From: an uncultured Bacteroidota bacterium
Lineage (GTDB): Bacteria; Bacteroidota; Bacteroidia; Chitinophagales; Chitinophagaceae
Assembly (NCBI GenBank): GCA_903913355.1
Contig: CAIWKU010000176.1
Span: forward strand, 1 to 16,069
DNA: 16,069 bases
Direction: 5' to 3'
The translations under genes were made by a program, and so were the position numbers. A model generated the notes under the pieces. It had not been told where the DNA came from, did not search any database, and was given only the letters and a program-made list of their open reading frames with translations. This document shows, piece by piece, positions 8,297 through 15,272 of the stretch. Position 1 is the stretch's first letter; each line of letters starts with the position of its first letter.

Positions 8297-9967
8297 ATGC
8301 GTAAAAATTTACTGTTGGTTATCATCATCACTTCATTATTTGACTGTAATGTAAAAAAATATGATACAATTATCCGAAACGGTATGGTGTATGATGGAAA
8401 TGGTGGCAAACCATTTAAAGCGGATATTGGTATTAAAAATGATACGATCGCTTTCATAGGTGATCTTTCCGGCGAATCAGCCAAATCAGAAGTAGATGCA
8501 AAGGGCAAAGCCGTATCGCCAGGCTTTATCAATATGCTTAGCTGGTCGCCAGTTTCTCTTATAGAAGATGGAAGATCACAAGGTGAGTTACGCGAAGGGG
8601 TTACCCTGGAGGTATTTGGCGAAGGGGAAAGTATGGGACCGCTAAATGCAAACATGAAAAAAGAAATGCAGCAGGAACAGCCCATTTTTAAATTTAATGT
8701 TAACTGGAATACACTTGGAGAATACATGCAGTCGATGGAAAAAAGAGGGATCAGTTGCAATATCGCCTCTTATGTAGGAGCTACCACTATACGGGAATAT
8801 GTTATCGGTGAAGATAATCGTGACCCAACACCTGTGCAATTAGACAGCATGAAACTATTGGTGAAACAGGCCATGGAGGAGGGAGCATTGGGGGTAGGGA
8901 GTTCTTTAATTTATCCTCCTGCATTTTTTGCAAAGACCAATGAACTGATAGAAATGTGCAAATCCGCTGCCCCTTATGGAGGCGGGTATATTTCACACAT
9001 GCGTAGCGAAGGAAATCATTTACATGAAGCAGTGGAAGAACTTATTACCATTGCCCGGGAAGCCAAAGTACATGGAGAAATCTATCACCTGAAAGCAGCC
9101 GGCATTGCCAACTGGCCTAAAATGGATAGCGTGATCAGAAGAGTGGAAAGGGCCAGAAAAGAAGGGATTGATATTGCAGCCAATATGTACACATATACAG
9201 CAGGTGCTACAGGGATGACAGCTGCTTTTCCTCCCTCATTGCAGGATGGTGGCTTTGGAAAATTATGGAAAAGATTACAAGACCCCACCATTCGGGAGAA
9301 TATGAAAAAAATTATGAAAACCAATCCAACGGATTGGGAAAACCTCTATTCGGGTGCTGGCTCTGCCGACAAAGTTTTGCTCTTAGGTTTTCGGAGGGAT
9401 TCCCTTTTTAAATACCAGGGTAAGACATTGGGAGAAGTAGCACGAATCAGAAATACTACACCTGAAGATGCTGCCATTGATCTCATTATTCAAGACAGCA
9501 GCCGGGTAGAAGTAGCCTATTTTTTAATGAGCGAAGACAATGTAAAAAAACAATTGGCACTTCCCTGGGTAAGTTTTGGGTCTGATGCTGCATCGATGGC
9601 TCCCGAAGGAAATTTTCTCAAACAAAGCACCCATCCACGTGCCTATGGTAATTTTACGAGAGTGATTGGTCATTATAGTCGTGATGAAAAAGTAATTCCA
9701 TTAGAAATAGCCATTCAGAAACTGGCCAAAGTAGCCGCAACAAGCTTGCACATCAGTAAAAGGGGTGAGTTGAAACCAGGTTACTATGCAGATATTTTAG
9801 TGTTTGATCCGGCAACAGTAAAAGACAATGCTACCTACGAAAAACCCCAGCAATATTCTACCGGAATGATTCATGTATGGGTAAATGGCGTGCAAGTACT
9901 TAATGACGGAGAACATACCAACGCAAAACCAGGCAGGTTTGTGAAAGGACCAGGTGTAAAAAGCTAA
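8297..9967 (+). CDS. D-aminoacylase-like amidohydrolase lacking the HxH metal motif
   Basis: The 556-residue protein is of the N-acyl-D-amino-acid deacylase type (amidohydrolase superfamily), whose usual members remove acyl groups from D-amino acids. The N-terminus (MRKNLLLVIIITSLFDC) looks like a lipoprotein signal with Cys17, though Asp before Cys is unusual. The outer beta-sandwich (YDTIIRNGMVYDGNGG) and PGF segment are intact. Where the family has PGFIDxHTHxD, this protein has PGFINMLSWS (76-84), so both HxH histidines are replaced. The family GNCG, supplying a bridging Cys, is FGEGES (107-112). His234 (SHMRSEG), His264 (YHLK) and Asp430 (SFGSDA) remain. The ligands match a single-metal or altered site, so the reaction is uncertain. 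It is translated 11 nt after the serine hydrolase and is followed by a terminator. Confidence 0.88.
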   Translation: MRKNLLLVIIITSLFDCNVKKYDTIIRNGMVYDGNGGKPFKADIGIKNDTIAFIGDLSGESAKSEVDAKGKAVSPGFINMLSWSPVSLIEDGRSQGELREGVTLEVFGEGESMGPLNANMKKEMQQEQPIFKFNVNWNTLGEYMQSMEKRGISCNIASYVGATTIREYVIGEDNRDPTPVQLDSMKLLVKQAMEEGALGVGSSLIYPPAFFAKTNELIEMCKSAAPYGGGYISHMRSEGNHLHEAVEELITIAREAKVHGEIYHLKAAGIANWPKMDSVIRRVERARKEGIDIAANMYTYTAGATGMTAAFPPSLQDGGFGKLWKRLQDPTIRENMKKIMKTNPTDWENLYSGAGSADKVLLLGFRRDSLFKYQGKTLGEVARIRNTTPEDAAIDLIIQDSSRVEVAYFLMSEDNVKKQLALPWVSFGSDAASMAPEGNFLKQSTHPRAYGNFTRVIGHYSRDEKVIPLEIAIQKLAKVAATSLHISKRGELKPGYYADILVFDPATVKDNATYEKPQQYSTGMIHVWVNGVQVLNDGEHTNAKPGRFVKGPGVKS

Positions 9968-9994
9968 GGCTTTTCATCATACAGAATTTTAAAT

Positions 9995-10031
9995 GCACAA
10001 AGCACAGATAAATACTGTGCTTTGTGCTTTT
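9995..10031 (+). terminator. Rho-independent terminator after the hydrolase operon
   Basis: GCACAAAGCACAG (9995-10007) and CTGTGCTTTGTGC (10015-10027) are perfect 13-bp complements with a 7-nt loop, followed by TTTT. It stands 27 nt after the amidohydrolase stop and ends the two-gene operon. Confidence 0.9.
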
Positions 10032-10061
10032 AGAAACCATAGAAAATTGGCCATATTATAA

Positions 10062-10069
10062 TAAGTTTG
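10062..10069 (+). promoter_or_regulatory. Putative -7 element for the acetyltransferase gene (TAAGTTTG)
   Basis: TAAGTTTG fits the Bacteroidota TAnnTTTG consensus exactly and lies 29 nt before the ATG, just past the terminator of the preceding operon. The nearest TTG upstream (10047-10049) is only 12 nt away, shorter than the usual spacer, so only the -7 half is supported. Confidence 0.4.
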
Positions 10070-10098
10070 TACCTCTTACTAAAAGCTAAATAAAGCCC

Positions 10099-10551
10099 AT
10101 GCATTTTATAATCAGGAGAGCAGAGAAAAAAGACTGTGCAAGATTACTGGAGTTGATACAGGAACTGGCAGATTATGAAAAAGCTTCAGAAGAGGTAACA
10201 GTAAGCCTTTTGCATTTTGAAGAAAGTGGTTTTGGAGAAATACCTATATGGTGGGCATTTGTAGCAGAACTGAATGGTAAAGTAGAAGGATTTGCTCTTT
10301 ATTATATTCGATACAGCACCTGGAAAGGCCAGTGTCTTTACCTCGAAGATTTTTTAGTAACTGAAAAACTACGTGGACAAGGTGCAGGTAAATTATTATT
10401 CGACCGGATTATTCAGGAAGCAAAAGATAAAGGGTTTACTAGAATGGTATGGCAGGTTCTTGAATGGAATACACCCGCCATCAATTTTTATAATAAATAC
10501 AAGGCAACACTTGACCCGGAATGGATCAATGGAATACTTGATTTTAAGTAA
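10099..10551 (+). CDS. GNAT N-acetyltransferase, spermidine/spermine (SSAT) or thialysine acetyltransferase-like
   Basis: This 150-residue cytoplasmic enzyme transfers an acetyl group from acetyl-CoA to an amine. Residues 3-9 (FIIRRAE) form the first GNAT strand. The YLEDFLV strand (81-87) leads into the acetyl-CoA pyrophosphate loop RGQGAG at 92-97. The segment QVLEWNTPAINFY (119-131) ends in the Tyr that acts as general acid in many GNATs. The combination W-K-G, LYLEDFLV, EWN-PAINFY and a late EW pair resembles the eukaryotic SSAT1/SSAT2 group (polyamine or thialysine substrates) more than ribosomal-protein acetyltransferases. Substrate assignment is inference. The gene is monocistronic and converges on fabD with 19 nt between the stops. 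Confidence 0.88.
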   Translation: MHFIIRRAEKKDCARLLELIQELADYEKASEEVTVSLLHFEESGFGEIPIWWAFVAELNGKVEGFALYYIRYSTWKGQCLYLEDFLVTEKLRGQGAGKLLFDRIIQEAKDKGFTRMVWQVLEWNTPAINFYNKYKATLDPEWINGILDFK

Positions 10552-10570
10552 TGCTTTATGGTTACGTTAC

Positions 10571-11461
10571 TTAGGAAACACCATCTGTAACCATATCTTT
10601 TACAATTTTACCAATCAAACCCTGCAATACTTTACCCGGGCCACATTCTGTAAAATGGATAGCTCCGTCATTGGCCATAGTCTGAACACTTTGTGTCCAC
10701 CGTACAGCACCTGTTAACTGATCGATCAGATTTTGTTTAATAATGGCAGAATCAGTGATCGCCTTAGCAACTACATTCTGATAAACCGGACAACTGGCAG
10801 GATGAAAAACAGTAGATTCTATAGCTTCCGCCAGTTCCTGTTTGGCAGGGGCCATTAAAGGAGAATGAAAAGCTCCGCCAACCGGTAACACCAATGCCCG
10901 TTTAGCACCTGCAGTTTTCATCTTCTCACAGGCAATTTCTATTCCTTTTACTGATCCACTAATTACCAACTGGCCAGGGCAATTATAATTAGCGGCTACA
11001 ACTACTTCCCCTGTTTCTGCAGTAACTGCAGCGCAAATCTCTTCCACTTTTTCATCAGCTAGGGCCAGTACAGCGGCCATAGTGGAAGCCTGCAACTCAC
11101 AAGCTTTTTGCATGGCTTTCGCACGGATACTTACCAAACGCAAAGCATCTTCAAACTGAAGAACACCGTTGGCTACCAATGCCGAGAATTCTCCCAGAGA
11201 ATGCCCGGCAACCATATCAGGTTTTGTATCTGGTAAAGTTGAAAAGGCAATTACTGAATGAATAAATACAGCGGGTTGTGTGATATCGGTTTGTTTGAGT
11301 TGTTCATCAGTACCTGAAAACATGATATCGCTTATCCTAAAACCCAATATAGAATTGGCTTTTTCAAAAAGTTCTTTGGCAAAAGGGTTGGTATCATACA
11401 GGTTTTTTCCCATACCACTAAATTGAGAGCCCTGGCCTGGAAATACATACGCATGTTTCAT
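10571..11461 (-). CDS. fabD: Malonyl-CoA:ACP transacylase (FabD)
   Basis: FabD loads malonyl from malonyl-CoA onto acyl carrier protein, supplying the extender unit to FabH and the elongating synthases. The 296-residue length is near the usual ~300. Motifs in order are FPGQGSQFSGMG at 7-18 (oxyanion-hole Gln11), the nucleophile elbow GHSLGE at 86-91 with Ser88, Arg113 (SIRAKAMQ) that binds the malonyl carboxylate, NCPGQLVISG at 160-169, and the catalytic His199 in GAFHSPLM. The ATG at 11459-11461 starts 16 nt after a good -7 element. It is transcribed separately from the folE group, which ends in a terminator upstream of this promoter. Confidence 0.97.
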   Translation of the reverse strand: MKHAYVFPGQGSQFSGMGKNLYDTNPFAKELFEKANSILGFRISDIMFSGTDEQLKQTDITQPAVFIHSVIAFSTLPDTKPDMVAGHSLGEFSALVANGVLQFEDALRLVSIRAKAMQKACELQASTMAAVLALADEKVEEICAAVTAETGEVVVAANYNCPGQLVISGSVKGIEIACEKMKTAGAKRALVLPVGGAFHSPLMAPAKQELAEAIESTVFHPASCPVYQNVVAKAITDSAIIKQNLIDQLTGAVRWTQSVQTMANDGAIHFTECGPGKVLQGLIGKIVKDMVTDGVS

Positions 11462-11477
11462 ATGGTTAGCTTTGAAG

Positions 11478-11510
11478 CAAAAGTATCTATTTCACAAAAT
11501 GCAACCCAAA
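11478..11510 (-). promoter_or_regulatory. Putative fabD promoter (TTTG - 21 nt - TACTTTTG)
   Basis: On the minus strand a TACTTTTG (11478-11485) exactly fits the Bacteroidota -7 consensus TAnnTTTG. A TTTG (11507-11510) stands 21 nt upstream as the -33 element. An alternative GTTG (11502-11505) gives a 16-nt spacer. The implied leader is about 10 nt. The position between the folE terminator and fabD supports it. Confidence 0.55.
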
Positions 11511-11552
11511 TAATATTATTTTACGCTATTTACCCGCCCTGTTAAAATAGAA

Positions 11553-11582
11553 AAAGAGGTTTAGAATTCGCTAAACCTCTTT
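11553..11582 (-). terminator. Rho-independent terminator after folE
   Basis: AAAGAGGTTTAG (11553-11564) and CTAAACCTCTTT (11571-11582) are perfect 12-bp complements around a 6-nt loop. On the minus strand the stem is followed by a T-rich tail (TTCTATTTT), 25 nt beyond the folE stop. It separates the pterin genes from fabD. Confidence 0.88.
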
Positions 11583-11607
11583 CAACTAAATAATCTTTAA
11601 CAACCAG

Positions 11608-12204
11608 TTAATCCTGTTTCTTACTAATCAATTTCAGGAATTCGCTTCTGGTTGCATTTTTTAAAAATTCTCCATCAAAAGCGGAAGTAGTGGTTATTGA
11701 ATTCTGCTTTTGTACACCTCGCATCATCATACATAAATGCTTGGCTTCAATTACAACAGCTATTCCTAATGGATTTAGTGAGTCCTTTAGTGCCTGTAAT
11801 ATTTGAGTGGTTAATCTTTCCTGTACCTGTAATCTTCTCGAATATACATCCACTACACGCGCAACTTTACTCAGCCCGGTGATCCAACCATTAGGGATAT
11901 AAGCGATATGCGCTTTACCAAAAAATGGCAACATATGGTGTTCGCACATGGAATACAATTCAATATCCTTCACAATCACCATCTCACTAACATCTTCTTT
12001 AAACTTGGCAGATTCGATAATCAGTTTAGGATCCTGCGAGTAGCCCTGTGTCAGAAACTGCATGGCTTTGGCCATACGTTCGGGTGTTTTTATTAAACCC
12101 TCACGATCAGGATCTTCTCCCAGCAGGGTCAATGAATCCCGGTAATTTTTTATGAGTCCTGAAGTCACATCTTCATCGTACTTCTCAATTTTAGAATAAG
12201 CCAT
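11608..12204 (-). CDS. folE: GTP cyclohydrolase I (FolE)
   Basis: FolE converts GTP to 7,8-dihydroneopterin triphosphate, the entry step to folate, tetrahydrobiopterin and queuosine-type pterins. The 198-residue protein shows TPERMAKAM at 40-48, the zinc ligands Cys87 and His90 in MCEHHMLP, and Cys158 in HLCMMMRGV. GLSKVARVVDVYSRRLQVQER at 110-130 is the active-site and decamer-interface segment. It is the normal FolE1 length. The gene lies 17 nt after the PTPS paralog 1 stop, so both are probably cotranscribed. The adjacent product-using enzymes point to a pterin pathway beyond folate alone. A terminator follows. Confidence 0.97.
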   Translation of the reverse strand: MAYSKIEKYDEDVTSGLIKNYRDSLTLLGEDPDREGLIKTPERMAKAMQFLTQGYSQDPKLIIESAKFKEDVSEMVIVKDIELYSMCEHHMLPFFGKAHIAYIPNGWITGLSKVARVVDVYSRRLQVQERLTTQILQALKDSLNPLGIAVVIEAKHLCMMMRGVQKQNSITTTSAFDGEFLKNATRSEFLKLISKKQD

Positions 12205-12221
12205 GGTAACGTATTTACTTT

Positions 12222-12644
12222 TTAATTATGGTTAACGGGGTATTCAACAAAATTTCTTTCGGTTTCATATAGGCGAACTGACAGTTCAAACCTTGCATCT
12301 AATTTTGCTCTTAACAGTGTATATATGACCGTCACAATATTTTCTGCAGTCGGGTTCAGGTTCGCAAATTCTACGGTATCGAGATTCAGGTTCTTATGAT
12401 CAAATCTATCCAGAATCTCTTCTTTAATCAGGTCGCTCACAATTTTCAAATCAATTACGTATCCAGTGGCCGGATCAACTTCCCCTATTATTTTTACAAT
12501 CAATTCATAATTATGACCGTGAAAATTGGGGTTATTGCATAATCCAAATATGGCATCATTCTTTTCTTCCGTCCACGCGGGATTATGCAGTCTGTGAGCC
12601 GCATTAAAATGTTCTTTTCTGAAAACCGCAACTTTATTATTCAT
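12222..12644 (-). CDS. 6-pyruvoyl-tetrahydropterin synthase/QueD family protein, paralog 1
   Basis: Enzymes of this T-fold family act on dihydroneopterin triphosphate, the FolE product. The 140-residue protein carries zinc ligands His17 (NAAHRLH), His42 and His44 (FHGHNYE). The catalytic Cys36 is in the pattern C-x5-HGHNY that true PTPS enzymes use, whereas QueD proteins usually have C-x3-HGH. Asp82-His83 (DHKNLNLD) and the YET motif near residue 126 complete the active site. It could make 6-pyruvoyl-tetrahydropterin (tetrahydrobiopterin route) or 6-carboxy-tetrahydropterin (queuosine route); the motif spacing favours the first, as inference. folE is 17 nt downstream, and a second paralog lies 309 nt upstream on the same strand. 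Confidence 0.9.
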   Translation of the reverse strand: MNNKVAVFRKEHFNAAHRLHNPAWTEEKNDAIFGLCNNPNFHGHNYELIVKIIGEVDPATGYVIDLKIVSDLIKEEILDRFDHKNLNLDTVEFANLNPTAENIVTVIYTLLRAKLDARFELSVRLYETERNFVEYPVNHN

Positions 12645-12953
12645 ACCAAGAATCTGTGTTTCAAGTGGACCAATTAGTAATGCCCGGACACTGTTTCAGA
12701 AGTGTGCTGATCAAGTTGCCGGAATTTAGTGAGCCCTATCTGATACGGAAATTAACTTGTAAAATGGAAACATCTATTTTAAGTAACCTGCCATATCAAA
12801 CACCAGATACGAATATACTAACCATTCAGGTGTATATTTTGTTTAAAATAGACAGAAAAAATAGTTTGTTGAGGTTTTTGCGGACTAAAAAAGAGTCTAT
12901 TACACAGAATCAACCCCAGACAAATTGCAAACACCATCAGCTATTTTCTGGAA
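12645..12953. other. 309-bp gap between the two PTPS paralogs
   Basis: No convincing gene is visible. A plus-strand open frame (12656-13006) reads antisense into paralog 2 and has no recognisable motif. On the minus strand, a 39-codon frame starts 16 nt after the paralog 2 stop (12818-12937) but has no supporting feature. I see no clear terminator or exact -7 element, so whether paralog 1 has its own promoter cannot be told. Confidence 0.55.
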
Positions 12954-13367
12954 TCATTCTTCCCCAAAATATTCAACATATATTCTGGGGGTCTCATATA
13001 ACTTAATACAGTGGAGTAATACCCCGCCAGGTAAATGATCGATTAACTGATGCCAGATGGCAGTTGCCAGGTTCTCGGTGCTGCACATTTTATCTTTCAT
13101 AAAAGGCACATCCAGATTCAGGTTTTTATGATCTAACGGCTCTATCACATATTTCCTGATTAATTGGCTAAGTTTCTTAACATCATATAAGAACCCGGTA
13201 TCCGGATCAGGTTTTCCCTTGATGGTTACATACAAATCATAGTTATGTCCATGCCAGTTTTCATTGGCACAAACCCCGAAAACTGCTTCATTTTGTTCCT
13301 TGGTCCAGGCTGGATTGAACAATTTATGTGCAGCATTAAAATGTTCCTGTCTTGTTAAATACACCAT
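12954..13367 (-). CDS. 6-pyruvoyl-tetrahydropterin synthase family protein, paralog 2
   Basis: A second PTPS-like T-fold protein of 137 residues, counted from the ATG at 13365-13367. A TTG seven codons upstream is also open, but the ATG aligns with paralog 1 (RKEHFNAAH / RQEHFNAAH). It shows His14, His39 and His41 as zinc ligands, Cys33 in GVCANENWHGHNY (C-x5-HGH), Asp79-His80 in EPLDHKNLNLDVPF, STEN at 96-99 and YET near 126. From memory, the DHKNLDLDVPYF and STTEN segments of mammalian PTPS are notably similar. It shares framework with paralog 1 but differs at many positions, so the duplication is not recent. All expected catalytic residues are present in both copies. It is probably the first gene of the pterin block. 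Confidence 0.9.
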   Translation of the reverse strand: MVYLTRQEHFNAAHKLFNPAWTKEQNEAVFGVCANENWHGHNYDLYVTIKGKPDPDTGFLYDVKKLSQLIRKYVIEPLDHKNLNLDVPFMKDKMCSTENLATAIWHQLIDHLPGGVLLHCIKLYETPRIYVEYFGEE

Positions 13368-13668
13368 TCTCACCCTAAATTTCGGCAAAGTTAAGGAAAT
13401 AGAGATTGATGGCCATTGGCTGATGAGCGGGCAGCTTGCGGTTGGCCATTGGCTTTTGGCTGTTGGGTGTTGGCTTTTGGGAACGAATAGGATTAAACGA
13501 AATAAAATTGGATTAACTAATTAATGAAAAAGTCCTTTATCCATTAAACATCAACTCTATTTAGCTTAGCCTAATCTGCCAAAGGCCAATGGCCAACAGC
13601 TAACTGCTAAAAGCCAGAAGCCTCCTTCCCCCAACCCCTAAAACCGCAAGAACCACTACCTTTACTGT
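13368..13668. other. Divergent intergenic region with palindromic repeat DNA
   Basis: About 300 bp separate the PTPS paralog 2 (minus) and mqnB (plus) starts. Most of it is occupied by GGC/TTGG-rich repeats at 13411-13481 and their inverted partner at 13576-13607, described separately. TACCTTTA (13657-13664), one base off the -7 consensus, sits 4 nt before the mqnB ATG and could support a near-leaderless transcript. Open frames through the repeat are not convincing. Confidence 0.6.
13411..13607. repeat. Degenerate direct and inverted repeats (TTGGCTTTTGG / GGCCATTGGC type)
   Basis: GGCCATTGGCT occurs at 13411-13421 and again at 13444-13454. TTGGCTTTTGG occurs at 13449-13459 and at 13470-13480, a period of 21. 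The block 13431-13462 is the imperfect reverse complement of 13576-13607: 27 of 32 positions match, with a perfect core GTTGGCCATTGGC. The arms flank 113 bp of AT-rich DNA. This looks like a non-autonomous dispersed repeat rather than a binding site or CRISPR. Confidence 0.65.
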
Positions 13669-14337
13669 ATGCGAGTGATCATTACTTCTGCCACCGTAGG
13701 GGAATGGATGCCTTCTTTCCTGAAAATGAACAGCCTGTATACAGGTGAAAGTCATCGCCTGAAACTGCAGTTTCACCAGAGCGGAGTAGGCATGTTGGCT
13801 ACTGCTGTTTCCCTAACTAAAATGGTTTTTGAAGATAAGCCTGATCTCATTATACAGGCAGGAATTGCGGGATCTTTCGATCCTATATATCCCCTTGGTA
13901 AAACTGTAATCATAAAGGATGAATCCTTAGGAGATATGGGAGTGCAAGAAGACGGCAAATGGAAGGATTTATTCGACCTGAAACTTGAAAAAAGCAGTTA
14001 CCCTCCTTTCGAGAAAAGAAAACTCGCTAATCCCTGGCTCGAAAAATTCAATTTGCTAAAACTACCTGAGGTAAGCGGATTAACCGTCAATGAAATTTCA
14101 ACAGATCCTAACAGGATCCAACAACTTATCAAAAAATACAACCCGATAACCGAAAGCATGGAAGGTGCTGCCCTTCATTATATCTGTCGTCAGGCCAATA
14201 TTCCTTTCCTTCAAATCAGAACGATCTCAAATTATATCGGCGAAAGAAACAAAGCAAACTGGAGAATGAAGGAAGCATTGGAAAATCTAAACGAAACATT
14301 ATTAAAATACGTTGATAAACTCTATAAAATTAACTGA
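13669..14337 (+). CDS. mqnB: Futalosine hydrolase (MqnB)
   Basis: MqnB removes hypoxanthine from futalosine to give dehypoxanthinyl futalosine in the futalosine route to menaquinone. The 222-residue protein is a nucleoside-phosphorylase-fold hydrolase. QSGVGMLATA at 37-46 and IQAGIAGSFDP at 62-72 build the phosphate/ribose region, and ESMEGAA at 162-168 contains the Met-Glu pair that holds the ribose. RTISNYIGERNKANW at 184-198 has Asn where methylthioadenosine nucleosidases have the purine-protonating Asp (ISD); I recall ISN as typical for MqnB. mqnD follows after 62 nt on the same strand, which supports this call over a generic nucleosidase. Confidence 0.92.
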   Translation: MRVIITSATVGEWMPSFLKMNSLYTGESHRLKLQFHQSGVGMLATAVSLTKMVFEDKPDLIIQAGIAGSFDPIYPLGKTVIIKDESLGDMGVQEDGKWKDLFDLKLEKSSYPPFEKRKLANPWLEKFNLLKLPEVSGLTVNEISTDPNRIQQLIKKYNPITESMEGAALHYICRQANIPFLQIRTISNYIGERNKANWRMKEALENLNETLLKYVDKLYKIN

Positions 14338-14399
14338 GTCTTAGCCGGTATTAAATAAATTGCAGTCCAATTATAGCTTTTGAATTTTGAATTTTCAGT

Positions 14400-15239
14400 A
14401 TGACCCTCTCCTTCTCCCCCTGTCCTAACGACACTTTTATATTTGATGCACTGGTCAATCATAAAATTGATACAGATGGCTTTGAATTCGATGTGTTTCT
14501 CGAAGATGTGCAAACACTCAATGAATGGGCAAAAGAAGAAAGAATGGATTTTTCGAAAATCAGTTACGGGGTGCTGCCGTTGGTGCTGGGTAAATATATC
14601 GTGCTGAACAGTGGCGGTGCCTTGGGCAAAGGTGTTGGGCCTTTACTGATTACTAATGGAAATACAATAAAAGAAGATCAGCCATTCGACGTGAATACAA
14701 TGAAGATTGCTATTCCCGGCAAAAACACAACGGCCCATATGCTTTTTTCACTCGCATTTCCCGGAGCTGTTAATAAAGATTTCATGGTATTTCATGAGAT
14801 AGAAGATGCAGTGCTTCATCAACGGGTAGATGCAGGTGTCATCATTCATGAAAATCGGTTTACCTATCAGGAAAAAGGTTTGACAAAAATTATTGACCTG
14901 GGCTCTTATTGGGAAGAAACCATTCAGGTTCCTATTCCCTTAGGAGGAATTATCGGTAAGCGTTCCATTGACCCGGATACACTAAAAAAAGTAGATCGGT
15001 TGATTAGAAAAAGTATTGACTATGCTTTCTTGAATTATCCTATGCTGGCCGACTATGTTTGCATGCATTCTCAGGAAATGAGCGAAACCGTTATGCGGCA
15101 ACATATTGATCTCTATGTAAACAATTATTCTCTAGACCTGGGAGAAGAAGGCAAAACCGCCGTAAGAAAATTATTAGAAGTGTACCAACAATTAAACCAT
15201 TCTGCAATTGGGATTACAGAAAATATTTTTCTAGATTAA
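14400..15239 (+). CDS. mqnD: 1,4-dihydroxy-6-naphthoate synthase (MqnD)
   Basis: MqnD converts cyclic dehypoxanthinyl futalosine to 1,4-dihydroxy-6-naphthoate, the ring precursor of menaquinone in the futalosine pathway. The 279-residue protein has a periplasmic-binding-protein-like fold. Hallmarks are the N-terminal SFSPCPNDTFIFDAL (4-18), the substrate pocket segment ISYGVLP (54-60), PGKNTTAHML (106-115) and AGVIIHENRFTY (145-156), whose His150 corresponds to the proposed catalytic base. It lies 62 nt behind mqnB, probably in one operon. mqnA, mqnC and mqnE must be elsewhere. The next gene converges with a 33-nt spacer. Confidence 0.96.
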   Translation: MTLSFSPCPNDTFIFDALVNHKIDTDGFEFDVFLEDVQTLNEWAKEERMDFSKISYGVLPLVLGKYIVLNSGGALGKGVGPLLITNGNTIKEDQPFDVNTMKIAIPGKNTTAHMLFSLAFPGAVNKDFMVFHEIEDAVLHQRVDAGVIIHENRFTYQEKGLTKIIDLGSYWEETIQVPIPLGGIIGKRSIDPDTLKKVDRLIRKSIDYAFLNYPMLADYVCMHSQEMSETVMRQHIDLYVNNYSLDLGEEGKTAVRKLLEVYQQLNHSAIGITENIFLD

Positions 15240-15272
15240 CCAATACTATTTCATAGGTGTTTGTATCTGCCG

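Noticed and set aside
12818..12937. 39-codon minus-strand frame with a hydrophobic start (MVFAICLGLILC)
   Set aside because: It lies 16 nt after paralog 2, but it is short, has no start signal or known family, and could easily occur by chance.
12656..13006. Plus-strand 116-codon open frame in the PTPS gap
   Set aside because: It runs antisense into PTPS paralog 2, has no recognisable motif, and its composition looks like translated non-coding sequence.
13368..13388. Seven-codon upstream extension of PTPS paralog 2 from a TTG
   Set aside because: The ATG at 13365-13367 aligns with paralog 1 and gives a normal family N-terminus.
13411..13481. Possible CRISPR array
   Set aside because: Units are short, degenerate and irregularly spaced, with no constant spacer size and no cas genes nearby.
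13264..13524. Plus-strand 86-codon frame across the repeat block
   Set aside because: Its Trp/Gly/Leu-rich tail is just the TTGGC repeats translated, and its start lies antisense within PTPS paralog 2.
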